From NCBI GenBank assembly GCA_021162485.1, contig JAGGYP010000099.1, positions 1 through 17,027 on the forward strand: a stretch of DNA of 17,027 nucleotides. Reading direction: 5' to 3'. Source of the DNA: Thermoplasmata archaeon. Its GTDB lineage: Archaea > Thermoplasmatota > E2 > DHVEG-1 > B8-G13. The notes under the pieces were generated by a model. That model was not told where the DNA came from and made no database searches. It saw only the letters and a program-made list of their open reading frames with translations. The position numbers and the translations under genes were made by a program. The first letter of the stretch is position 1, and each line of letters opens with the position of its first letter. Of this stretch, positions 8,942 to 15,567 are shown in pieces.

Positions 8942-9364
8942 TTATTCTGAAATTTTTTCAATGCCCTCGCTTAAAGTTAGAATTACTTTCCCGCCTTTAC
9001 TTTCGATTTTTTCTATAGCTTTTTTAGAAGCTTTTGGAACTTTTACTATGAAAGGCTTATTTATAACTCCAGAACCCAATAATTTATCAAAACCCTCTTT
9101 TTCTAAATCCACTTCTTTTGCATCTGGAAATTTTTCTTCTAATAGTCCAACATTTATAGTTTTTTCTTCTTTAATCAACTTTTGAGGTCTTTTAAATCCA
9201 CGTCTACCAAAATGATCAGGCATGTATTTTATCATATGTATATACTTATGTTTATGCAATCCAGCGTTTCCTCTGCCTCCTTTTAATCCTGCACCTCTAC
9301 CGGCTTTTTTTCCTCTTCCGTGGGTTCTACTTCCCCTATACTTCTTCGTTTTGTTTTTTACCAT
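8942..9364 (-). CDS. rpl15: Ribosomal protein uL15 (L15)
   Basis: A large-subunit ribosomal protein. The N-terminus is the typical basic, glycine-rich extension (YRGSRTHGRGKKAGRGAG, KGGRGNAG), followed by HKHKYIHMIKYMPDHFGRRGF. The C-terminal globular part includes GSGVINKPFIVKVPKASKKA and ESKGGKVIL. The frame reaches GTG 9373, but ATG 9364 gives MVKNKTKKYRGSRTHGRG, the usual family start, and puts GTGAGG just ahead of it; GTG 9373 has only an A-rich stretch upstream. It is the first ribosomal gene of this transcript: uL30 and uS5, normally just upstream in the spc operon, are not here. Confidence 0.96.
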   Translation of the reverse strand: MVKNKTKKYRGSRTHGRGKKAGRGAGLKGGRGNAGLHKHKYIHMIKYMPDHFGRRGFKRPQKLIKEEKTINVGLLEEKFPDAKEVDLEKEGFDKLLGSGVINKPFIVKVPKASKKAIEKIESKGGKVILTLSEGIEKISE

Positions 9365-9415
9365 AGGCCTCACTTTTTGTTTTTAGGGATGCGAAGAGGA
9401 TATAGATTTCTTATT

Positions 9416-9425
9416 ATTATATTTT
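9416..9425 (-). promoter_or_regulatory. Putative TATA box for the uL15–secY operon
   Basis: The minus strand reads AAAATATAAT inside an A/T-only run, about 26 nt before an expected transcript start near 9394 and 55 nt before the uL15 ATG. It lies just past the end of the 58-aa gene, so uL15 may have its own promoter and need not depend on the small gene's transcript. Confidence 0.4.
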
Positions 9426-9436
9426 ATGATGGAGAA

Positions 9437-9613
9437 TTAATCTTCAAAGGGATCGAAGTATCCAATTGTTCTGCTAATTGTAATGACTTTTTTCTTTTCC
9501 CTGCATGCTTTTTCAGCTTCTTTCAATATCTCTTCAAGTTTTCCCCTCAGGTACATTATGTTTTCTCCATCATCTAATACGTATTCTTCATCCTTGCTCT
9601 TCACATACTGCAT
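9437..9613 (-). CDS. Small 58-residue acidic/charged protein of unknown function
   Basis: I do not recognise the family. ATG 9613 is preceded by GAGGTGA with 5–6 nt spacing, one of the best ribosome binding sites in the window, so this looks like a real gene despite its size. The product starts MQYVKSKDEEYVLDDG. A Glu/Lys-rich predicted helix follows at about residues 20–42 (LRGKLEEILKEAEKACREKK), and it ends VITISRTIGYFDPFED. There is no membrane segment, and only one cysteine, so it is not a zinc finger. It sits in the divergent region between uL15 and the radical SAM gene, in the position where uL30 would be expected, but its sequence does not look like uL30. An A/T-rich box around 9662–9686 could be its promoter. 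Confidence 0.6.
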   Translation of the reverse strand: MQYVKSKDEEYVLDDGENIMYLRGKLEEILKEAEKACREKKKVITISRTIGYFDPFED

Positions 9614-9676
9614 TACCTTTCACCTCTTTTTCAATCTAGGAGCATGAGTTTTACGATTGTAGTTAATATTAATAGG

Positions 9677-9701
9677 ATTTAAAATCATTATCTTTTAAAT
9701 T
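9677..9701. promoter_or_regulatory. Divergent promoter region (two TATA-like boxes)
   Basis: The near-palindrome GATTTAAAATC at 9678–9688 can be read as box A on either strand. CTTTTAAATT at 9692–9701 lies about 25 nt before the radical SAM ATG at 9723, the distance expected for a leaderless or nearly leaderless transcript; ribosome binding sequence there is weak (GAGAGG). The remaining bases between 9614 and 9722 show nothing else recognisable. Confidence 0.45.
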
Positions 9702-9722
9702 AGAAAGAAGAGAGGCTAAAAA

Positions 9723-10838
9723 ATGAGAGAAATTATGGAATGGTATTCTTCAAGTATGTATCTTCCTCCGCTTTCACCAGGTTGTGAACTTTGTGCTAAA
9801 GGTGAAAAGTTGGTATTGCTTGTAACTGGGAAATGCAATGCAAAATGTTTCTATTGTCCATTGAGCTTCAAAAAAAGGGGGAAAGACAAAATTTTTGCAG
9901 ATGAATGGGAACTTGAGGATGAGAATGATGTAGAAAAAATCCTAATAGAAGCTAGGTTAATTGAGGCTAAAGGGGCAGGAATCACAGGTGGAGACCCTCT
10001 GCTTGTTATCGAGAGAACATGTAGATATATTTCTTTATTGAAGAATGAGTTTGGTAAGAATTTTCATATACATTTGTATACTCCAAATGTGAAGGATTTT
10101 GTAGATGTAGAGAACTTAGCAAGTAGTGGTTTAGATGAAATACGTTTTCACCCGGTTCCACAGCTTTGGGGGGATATGGAAAAAAGCAGGTTATCTAAAA
10201 AGATTGAGCATTTTAAAAACTTAGGTGTTGATGTTGCTATAGAAATACCTGTTTTGCCTGATAGAAAAGATGATATAATATCACTTATCATCTGGGCGGA
10301 TAAAAATAATGTAGATTGGGTTAATCTAAATGAGTTAGAATATTCTGAAAGTAACTATGAAAACCTAGATAAGATAGGGTATACATTAAGAAACGAATCC
10401 GCAGCCACAGTTGCTAGTAGCGAGGAGACTAGTGTTGAAATAATAAAGAAATGTAGCGAGATGGATTTAGATGTAGGTATCCATTATTGTTCATCATCTT
10501 TTAAAGATGGAGTTCAACTTCGTAATCGGATAAAAAGAAGGGCAAAAAATGTTGCCAGGCCATATGACGTTATAACCGAGGATGGAACACTCCTAAGAGG
10601 AGCAGTTTATGGTGAAATCAATCTTAAAAAACTGAGGGATTTTATTGTTAAAACCTTTGATGTTCCTCCAGAGTTGGTGGAGATAGATGATGAGAAAAAA
10701 AGAGTAAACATGGCTGCATGGGTTTTACAAGAGATAGCCTCGGAACTTCGAGAAATGGGGTTTGAGTGTTATATGGTGGAGGAGTACCCAACTGCGGATA
10801 GATTGGAGGTAGAGCGCATTGATTTACCAGTAAAGTAA
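9723..10838 (+). CDS. Radical SAM protein, COG2108 family, function unknown
   Basis: A 371-residue radical S-adenosylmethionine enzyme resembling the archaeal COG2108 group (related to pyruvate formate-lyase activating enzymes); its substrate is not known. The [4Fe-4S]-binding CxxxCxxC motif is Cys38, Cys42 and Cys45 (TGKCNAKCFYCPLS), with a further CxxC at Cys21/Cys24 (PGCELCAKG) immediately before it. GAGITGGDPLL is the SAM-binding GGE-like motif with Asp in place of Glu. HLYTPN and EIRFHPVP follow as later barrel strands. The C-terminal about 110 residues (from SSFKDGVQLRNRIKRRAKN) form an extra domain with no signature I recognise. It is transcribed alone, divergent from the uL15 operon, with tRNA-Ala following. 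Confidence 0.85.
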   Translation: MREIMEWYSSSMYLPPLSPGCELCAKGEKLVLLVTGKCNAKCFYCPLSFKKRGKDKIFADEWELEDENDVEKILIEARLIEAKGAGITGGDPLLVIERTCRYISLLKNEFGKNFHIHLYTPNVKDFVDVENLASSGLDEIRFHPVPQLWGDMEKSRLSKKIEHFKNLGVDVAIEIPVLPDRKDDIISLIIWADKNNVDWVNLNELEYSESNYENLDKIGYTLRNESAATVASSEETSVEIIKKCSEMDLDVGIHYCSSSFKDGVQLRNRIKRRAKNVARPYDVITEDGTLLRGAVYGEINLKKLRDFIVKTFDVPPELVEIDDEKKRVNMAAWVLQEIASELREMGFECYMVEEYPTADRLEVERIDLPVK

Positions 10839-10843
10839 ACATA

Positions 10844-10854
10844 AATTTTATTTG
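10844..10854 (+). promoter_or_regulatory. Possible TATA box for tRNA-Ala
   Basis: The A/T-only stretch AATTTTATTT lies about 34 nt before the tRNA, which would give a transcript start some 8 nt ahead of the mature 5' end. A second candidate (TTTATTT at 10862–10868) is too close. It follows the radical SAM stop directly. Confidence 0.35.
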
Positions 10855-10883
10855 CCCAGGATTTATTTCCTTCTTTGCAAAAT

Positions 10884-10957
10884 GGGCTCGTAGATCAGTC
10901 TGGTAGATCGCCTCCTTGGCATGGAGGAGGCCTCGGGTTCAAATCCCGACGAGTCCA
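10884..10957 (+). tRNA. tRNA-Ala(GGC)
   Basis: A 74-nt cloverleaf. The acceptor GGGCUCG pairs with CGAGUCC and includes a G3:U70 wobble pair, the alanine identity element, with discriminator A. The D arm is GAUC/GAUC. The anticodon arm CCUCC-UUGGCAU-GGAGG gives anticodon GGC. The T arm UCGGG-UUCAAAU-CCCGA is perfect. CCA is not encoded. No intron is present. Confidence 0.96.
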
Positions 10958-10970
10958 CTTATACCTCAAA

Positions 10971-10977
10971 TTTTTTT
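10971..10977 (+). terminator. T-tract after tRNA-Ala
   Basis: Seven T residues starting 14 nt past the tRNA 3' end, a plausible archaeal T-tract terminator. From here to about 11045 I see no gene or clear signal. Confidence 0.4.
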
Positions 10978-11047
10978 CATAAGGGGGAAATCAATGTCCA
11001 AATAAATTTTGCTGGTAAAACTATTTCAACCATTCTTTTAACAAAAA

Positions 11048-11059
11048 CATTTATTTAAC
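11048..11059 (+). promoter_or_regulatory. Putative TATA box for the PEPCK N-terminal fragment
   Basis: CATTTATTTAAC lies about 55 nt before the GTG at 11109 and predicts a transcript start near 11079. With the GGGTGA ribosome binding site before the GTG, the start signals of the old pck gene look intact although its body is lost. Confidence 0.4.
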
Positions 11060-11108
11060 AAAACTAGATACAAAAATCTCTCAAAATACTTATGAAAGGG
11101 TGAAATAA

Positions 11109-11471
11109 GTGAGCGAAAATTACATGAAAGTCTTAAAAGAAAGAATAGATGAGGAAAATTATAATAAATTAATAAGAATAAAAAACTCGTATTTACACAA
11201 GTTCATAGCTAGGTACATAGAGCTTTGCAATCCAACTAAAATTTTTGTTTCAGATGGATCTAAAGAGGCAATAGAATATATTAGGAAAGCAGCAATCAAA
11301 AATGGAGAGGAAACACCTCTTGCTATTGAAGGACATACTGTACATTTTGATAATTACTACGACCAGGCGAGGGATAGAGATGGGTTCTCGTTTTCCCTAA
11401 ATTTAGCGAAATCTTTTCCAGATAACACAACGGAGCCAAAAAACAAAAGTTTTAAACCCAAAACAACATAA
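11109..11471 (+). pseudogene. pckG: N-terminal fragment of archaeal PEP carboxykinase (GTP-type) with an unrelated tail
   Basis: Intact PEPCK converts oxaloacetate + GTP to phosphoenolpyruvate. Residues 1–about 90 read as the N-terminus of the archaeal GTP-PEPCK family (as in Thermococcales): MKVLKERIDEENYNK, then LHKFIARYIELCNPTKIFV, DGSKEAIEYIRKAA and AIEGHTVHFDNYYDQARDR. Similarity stops at about base 11381. The last 29 residues (GFSFSLNLAKSF... to KPKTT) look like random Lys/Thr/Asn-rich read-through, and neither other frame restores PEPCK sequence. The family normally has about 600 residues, so the GTP P-loop, metal ligands and active-site cysteine are missing and no activity is possible. 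GTG 11109 has GGGTGA upstream, so a 120-residue stub could still be made. The C-terminal remnant is at 16598. The family call rests on recalled motifs. Confidence 0.82.
11449..11458 (+). promoter_or_regulatory. Putative TATA box of the oadA operon
   Basis: GTTTTAAACC lies about 35 nt before the oadA ATG at 11488, predicting a very short leader. AAGGTG at 11476–11481 is the likely ribosome binding site. The box is inside the tail of the PEPCK fragment, just inside the left edge of the inserted block. Confidence 0.4.
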
Positions 11472-11487
11472 TGTTAAGGTGTAAAAA

Positions 11488-13218
11488 ATGGTACAACTAC
11501 ATGAGCAGATATTCAGGGATGCGCATCAGTCAATACTTGCAACGAGAATGAGGACAGAGGATATGCTTCCAATATGTCCGACTATAGATAGAATAGGTTT
11601 TTTTTCTCTTGAGGTATGGGGTGGCGCAACATTTGATGTTTGTATACGATATCTTAATGAAGACCCTTGGGAGCGTCTGAAAAAGATGAAAGAGGCTTTA
11701 CCAAACACGCCTCTGCAAATGCTTGAGAGGGCAATGAACATTGTTGCATACAGGAATTTCCCTGATGACATAGTAAAAAAATTTATTTATTATGCGAAAA
11801 AAAATGGGTGCGACTATTTCAGGATTTTTGATGCATTGAACGATTTACGTAATATGAAAGTTCCTATTGAGACAGTTAAAGAGGTTGGCGGTCATGCCCA
11901 GGGAGCATTATGTTATACTATAAGCCCGATTCATACTGTTGAAAGATATGTTGAAGATTTCAAACAGCTGGAAAAAATGGGCTGCGATTCGCTATGTATT
12001 AAGGACATGGCGGGTATGATTTCACCAAAAAAGGCTTATGAGATAATAAAGGGATGCAAGGATGCTGGAATAAAAATACCGATTGATTTGCATTCACATT
12101 GCACATCAGGGATGACAGGCATGGCGTACATGAAGGCATGTGAGGCAGGCGTTGACATACTTGATACTGCTATCTCACCTATTTCTGGCGGTACTGGTCA
12201 ACCCCCAACAGAATCTGTTGTAGCAGCATTAAAAGATACAGAGTACGACACAAAATATGACATGAATCTGCTCATGGAATGCAGGAAATATTTTTTGAAG
12301 GTTTGGGATAAATACAGGCATCTGCACCGTCAAACAGCATTAAAGGTTGACCCATCTGTAACTGTTCATCAAATCCCAGGTGGGATGCTTTCAAATCTGG
12401 TTTTTCAGCTTGAGCAGCAGGGTGCAGCAGATAAATATGTTGCTGTGCTTAATGAAATTCCAAGGGTTAGAAAAGATCTCGGCTATCCTCCTCTTGTTAC
12501 TCCAACATCACAGATAGTGGGTGTTCAGGCAGTAATGAATGTTCTTTTTGGAAGATACAAAAAAATACCAAAGGAGACAAAGGATTATGTTAGAGGAATG
12601 TATGGCAAGCCACCAGGTGAAATATCAAAAGAAATATACAAGACAATACTTGGGCCCAACTGGAAAGATGAAATAATAGATTGCAGACCATCTGATTTAC
12701 TTGAACCCATGTATAAAAAAAGAAAGGATGAACTTGAGGAAATGGGGTTACTAAAAAAACCTGAAGATGTTCTTACATACGCCATTTACCCACAGATTGG
12801 GTTGAAATTTTTGAAGGGGGAGGTAAAAGCGGAATTTACATCGGATCAATTACCTCTGATCCCAAAGCAGCAACAAATTGATCTATCTGATAAAATATTC
12901 AACGTTGAGGTAGATGGTAAATTATACAAAGTAAAAGTAAAGGTTGGAAAGGGAAAAGATGGAATAAAACATCATGTCGCGAAGACAGAAACAAAAGAGG
13001 GTGGTGGAGAACCGATCTATGCGCCTATGCTGGGTACAATTATCAGGATTAATGTTAAGGTTGGTGACTCCGTAAGGAAAGGAGATACTGTTGCCGTATT
13101 GGAAGCAATGAAAATGGAGAACGATATTGTTGCACCCAGGTCAGGAATCGTCACCTCAATAAATGTTTCACCAGGTCAAGAGGTCAATGCAGATGATGTA
13201 TTAATGGTGATTAAATGA
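11488..13218 (+). CDS. oadA: Oxaloacetate decarboxylase alpha subunit (carboxyltransferase + biotin carrier)
   Basis: Transfers CO2 from oxaloacetate to its own biotin, releasing pyruvate. The 576 residues hold an N-terminal carboxyltransferase TIM barrel (about 1–300) and the conserved carboxylase domain (about 300–450). A linker follows, then a C-terminal biotinyl domain (about 505–576). Visible catalytic features are RDAHQSILATR with metal ligand Asp11, CIKDMAG with the reactive Lys172, metal ligands His202/His204 in DLHSHCTSGM, and LDTAISPISGGTGQPP. The biotin attachment site is VLEAMKMEN, Lys542. A pyruvate carboxylase subunit B has the same domains, but oadG and oadB directly downstream favour the Na+-pumping decarboxylase. 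ATG 11488 has AAGGTG upstream. The stop overlaps the oadG start (ATGA), so the two are translationally coupled. Confidence 0.93.
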   Translation: MVQLHEQIFRDAHQSILATRMRTEDMLPICPTIDRIGFFSLEVWGGATFDVCIRYLNEDPWERLKKMKEALPNTPLQMLERAMNIVAYRNFPDDIVKKFIYYAKKNGCDYFRIFDALNDLRNMKVPIETVKEVGGHAQGALCYTISPIHTVERYVEDFKQLEKMGCDSLCIKDMAGMISPKKAYEIIKGCKDAGIKIPIDLHSHCTSGMTGMAYMKACEAGVDILDTAISPISGGTGQPPTESVVAALKDTEYDTKYDMNLLMECRKYFLKVWDKYRHLHRQTALKVDPSVTVHQIPGGMLSNLVFQLEQQGAADKYVAVLNEIPRVRKDLGYPPLVTPTSQIVGVQAVMNVLFGRYKKIPKETKDYVRGMYGKPPGEISKEIYKTILGPNWKDEIIDCRPSDLLEPMYKKRKDELEEMGLLKKPEDVLTYAIYPQIGLKFLKGEVKAEFTSDQLPLIPKQQQIDLSDKIFNVEVDGKLYKVKVKVGKGKDGIKHHVAKTETKEGGGEPIYAPMLGTIIRINVKVGDSVRKGDTVAVLEAMKMENDIVAPRSGIVTSINVSPGQEVNADDVLMVIK

Positions 13219-13478
13219 CTGGTTTGTATTTTGCATTAAAAGTAGCAGTAATTGGTATATTAATTGTTTTTGGGGTGTTATCTTTATTAGCGTTTGTGAT
13301 TTATCTGGTCGGAAAAATTTTTATAAAAAAACAAGAAAAAGAAAAAAAAATAAAATCCATGGAAAGAAATATCCGGGAAAAGATAATAAAATCTGCAATA
13401 TGTACTTATCTAAAGGAAAGCGGTTATAATGTATCTAATGAAGAAATAAATATTGAGGTGGTGGGTGAAAATGTATGA
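13215..13478 (+). CDS. oadG: Oxaloacetate decarboxylase gamma subunit
   Basis: The small subunit that holds the alpha subunit to the membrane beta subunit. Its 87 residues have one strong N-terminal membrane helix (about 8–34, ALKVAVIGILIVFGVLSLLA), then a Lys/Glu-rich cytosolic segment (KKQEKEKKIKSMERNIREK) and an acidic end. This fits the OadG layout, although the family is poorly conserved and the call leans on position between oadA and oadB. The ATG overlaps the oadA stop by 4 nt, and its own end overlaps the oadB start by 8 nt. I see no His/Cys-rich C-terminal zinc motif like that of enterobacterial OadG. Confidence 0.8.
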   Translation: MTGLYFALKVAVIGILIVFGVLSLLAFVIYLVGKIFIKKQEKEKKIKSMERNIREKIIKSAICTYLKESGYNVSNEEINIEVVGENV

Positions 13479-14592
13479 AACAGGCTTGCAACATCTGACC
13501 TGGCAGAATATTGTAATGTTAGCGGTAGGCATTGGTTTCCTTTTTCTTTCAATCAAAAAGAAAATTGAACCATATGAACTACTGCCGCTAGGTGTTGGAA
13601 TAATTCTGGCGAATCTACCACTCACCGGTTTAATGACAGTAGTTAGTGGACAGCAAGGATTGCTATATACCATTTATAAGTACGGAATTTTGTGGACTAT
13701 ATTCCCAACACTCATATTTGTTGGTCTTGGTGCCATGACAGATTTCGGTCCATTAATAGCAAATCCAAAAACATTAATTTTGGGTTCTGCTGCGCAAATT
13801 GGTATATATTGCGCTTTTCTCTTGGGTATCCTATGTGGGTTTACACCTGCAGAATCTTGCTGTATAGGTATTATTGGAGGGGCAGATGGTCCTACGACAA
13901 TATATCTCACAACATTTTTACGTCCAAAAATACCCGATTTTATACCTTTTTTAGCAGTTGTATCTGTGGCAGCGTATACCTATATGGCAATGGTTCCTAT
14001 TTTCCAACCCCCAATAGCAAAAGCTCTTACAACTAAAGAGGAAAGAAAAATAAAAATGAAGGCTCTAAGACCTGTTTCAAAAACAGAAAAAATATTATTC
14101 CCGATTATAATGAGTTTTGTTATTATCCTACTAGTACCAAGGGCAGGAACTTTAATAGGATGTTTCTGCTTTGGAAATATTCTAAGAGAAAGCGGGGTGG
14201 TACCACGACTTTCAAAAACTGCTCAAAATGAGCTCATAAACCTTATAACATTGTTCTTATGCTTATGTATAGGTGCATCAATGAATGGAAATGTTATCCT
14301 GCAGTGGAAAATGATGATGATTCTTGGTTTAGGATTGATTGCAATATGCGGAGGGACAGCAGGAGGGGTTTTGATTGCGAAACTGATGAATTATTTCTCA
14401 AAAGAGAAGATTAATCCTTTGATTGGAGCAGCGGGTGTATCAGCTGTTCCGATGGCTGCTAGGACGGTACAAAAAATAGCTCTAAAAGAGGATCCAACCA
14501 ATCATATATTGATGCATGCAATGGGTCCAAACATTGCAGGTGTGATTGGTTCTGCCACCGCTGCAGGGATTTTCTTAGGAATGTTGGGGTGA
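13471..14592 (+). CDS. oadB: Oxaloacetate decarboxylase beta subunit, Na+ pump
   Basis: A membrane subunit that decarboxylates carboxybiotin and drives Na+ out of the cell. It has 373 residues from ATG 13471. A TTG at 13453 extends the frame by six residues, but GGTGGTGGGTGA sits between the two codons at a proper distance from the ATG, so 13471 is chosen. Family hallmarks are GLGAMTDFGPLIANPK and the strictly conserved CCIGIIGGADGPTTIYLTT, which holds the functional Asp of the pump. Other seen elements are FPIIMSFVIILLVPRAGTLIG, the GNILRESGVV re-entrant region and GAAGVSAVPMAARTVQK, with NHILMHAMGPNIAGVIGSA at the end. About nine hydrophobic segments are visible. The same family includes methylmalonyl-CoA and glutaconyl-CoA decarboxylase beta subunits, so the substrate is fixed by OadA. 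Confidence 0.93.
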   Translation: MYETGLQHLTWQNIVMLAVGIGFLFLSIKKKIEPYELLPLGVGIILANLPLTGLMTVVSGQQGLLYTIYKYGILWTIFPTLIFVGLGAMTDFGPLIANPKTLILGSAAQIGIYCAFLLGILCGFTPAESCCIGIIGGADGPTTIYLTTFLRPKIPDFIPFLAVVSVAAYTYMAMVPIFQPPIAKALTTKEERKIKMKALRPVSKTEKILFPIIMSFVIILLVPRAGTLIGCFCFGNILRESGVVPRLSKTAQNELINLITLFLCLCIGASMNGNVILQWKMMMILGLGLIAICGGTAGGVLIAKLMNYFSKEKINPLIGAAGVSAVPMAARTVQKIALKEDPTNHILMHAMGPNIAGVIGSATAAGIFLGMLG

Positions 14593-14598
14593 GAAATA

Positions 14599-14928
14599 AT
14601 GGATGAAATATTTATAAAAAAAGGAGAAGAAAAATATAAAGCAGAAGAACCAGGTAAACTGTTCAGATTGCTGATAAAATCTAGGCGTATGGAGGCAGTA
14701 ATCGCAGAGATGGGGATCGGTGTGGAATCAAAGATGTATAAGCATGAAGGAGAAGAAATGCATCTCCTGCTTAAAGGGAAGATAGAGTACAGGGTTGGAG
14801 AGAAAACATATACACTGGAGGAAGGAGATATACTCTGGCATAGGTCAAATATTCCACATGGAGCAAAAAACATTGGTGATGAAAAAGCGGTTTATCTAAC
14901 AGTTGGTTCACCACCCACATTCATGTAA
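14599..14928 (+). CDS. Small single-domain cupin protein
   Basis: A 109-residue cupin_2-type beta-barrel. The first cupin motif is KHEGEEMHLLLKGKIEYRVG (H-x4-E...G) and the second is GDILWHRSNIPHGAKN (G-x...P-H), giving metal ligands from His, Glu and His. No helix-turn-helix is fused to it. The ATG has GGGGTGAGA upstream, 6 nt after the oadB stop, and its TAA is immediately followed by the birA ATG, so it is part of the oad operon. The substrate is unknown. A role with oxaloacetate or another small acid is only a guess from context; it could also be a sensor without enzymatic activity. Confidence 0.85.
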   Translation: MDEIFIKKGEEKYKAEEPGKLFRLLIKSRRMEAVIAEMGIGVESKMYKHEGEEMHLLLKGKIEYRVGEKTYTLEEGDILWHRSNIPHGAKNIGDEKAVYLTVGSPPTFM

Positions 14929-15567
14929 ATGAAAATATATCGTTTCAAGCAAGTGCCATCAACCAATGATGTAGCAAAAGAAATTGCACTGCAAGGTGAA
15001 AGAGATTTTGTTGTTGTTTCTGATGAACAAACTAAAGGAAAGGGGAGAATGGGCAGGGAATGGAAATCACCTCCCGGTGGGCTTTATTTTTCTATTGTTA
15101 CCGAAAAAAACCCTCACCTTCCATTAATTGTAGGCGTTTCCGTTGCATCAGCATTAAAAGATTTTGGTTTATCACCTGTATTAAAATGGCCCAATGATGT
15201 TATGATTGGTAACAAAAAAATCTCAGGCATACTCATTGAGTGTCTTGATGATTTCGCTGTTGTCGGCGTCGGCGTAAACATATCTAAGACACCAATGGAA
15301 ACAGCAACATCAATAAAGGATGAAACAGGAAAAAATGTTTCTAAGGATGCAGTTTTAAAGAGTATTTTAAAAAATTTTGAGAAGAATAAGAAAAAAACTG
15401 TTTTGGATGAATACAAAAAACTCTGCTCCACGATAGGCAGGAAAGTAAAAATAAAAACATTAAACAAGGTTATTAAGGGAAAAGCTGTAGATGTTGATGA
15501 ACATGGTAAACTTGTTCTTGAATCTGGTGAAAGAATTGTTTCAGGTGATGTTATCCATCTGAGGTAA
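14929..15567 (+). CDS. birA: Biotin–protein ligase, catalytic-only (no DNA-binding domain)
   Basis: Attaches biotin to the carrier lysine through biotinyl-5'-AMP. Its 212 residues begin directly with the catalytic domain: QVPSTNDVAKE, the biotin/ATP loop GKGRMGREW (about 37–45), SPPGGLYFSI, LKWPNDVMIGNKKISGILIE and VGVGVNIS. The C-terminal SH3-like part is GRKVKIKTLNKVIKGKAVDVDEHGKLVLESG. The N-terminal winged helix of repressor-type BirA is missing, so this protein should not act as a biotin repressor. The ATG abuts the cupin stop (TAAATG) without its own clear ribosome binding site, indicating coupling. The likely partner is OadA Lys542 in the same operon. The last 27 nt overlap the convergent DUF1284 gene. 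Confidence 0.95.
   Translation: MKIYRFKQVPSTNDVAKEIALQGERDFVVVSDEQTKGKGRMGREWKSPPGGLYFSIVTEKNPHLPLIVGVSVASALKDFGLSPVLKWPNDVMIGNKKISGILIECLDDFAVVGVGVNISKTPMETATSIKDETGKNVSKDAVLKSILKNFEKNKKKTVLDEYKKLCSTIGRKVKIKTLNKVIKGKAVDVDEHGKLVLESGERIVSGDVIHLR

Noticed and set aside
9437..9613. Small gene as a divergent uL30
   Set aside because: Position fits, but the product lacks the basic character and the recognisable uL30 pattern; it is mostly an acidic/charged helix.
10884..10957. tRNA-Ala as an integration (att) site for the block at 11.4–16.6 kb
   Set aside because: No copy of the tRNA 3' end is visible near 16.5 kb, no integrase is present, and the break lies inside the PEPCK gene about 430 nt away.
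10981..11108. A short ATG frame after GGGGG near 10983–11003
   Set aside because: It terminates after three codons; nothing else coding is seen in this gap.
11488..13218. oadA as pyruvate carboxylase subunit B
   Set aside because: The domain content allows it, but oadG and oadB overlap and follow directly, and no biotin carboxylase subunit is present in the window.
13692..14036. Open frames inside or opposite oadB and the cupin gene (also 13674–13910 and 14502–14873 on the minus strand)
   Set aside because: They overlap well-supported genes, have no ribosome binding site and show composition typical of out-of-frame reading.
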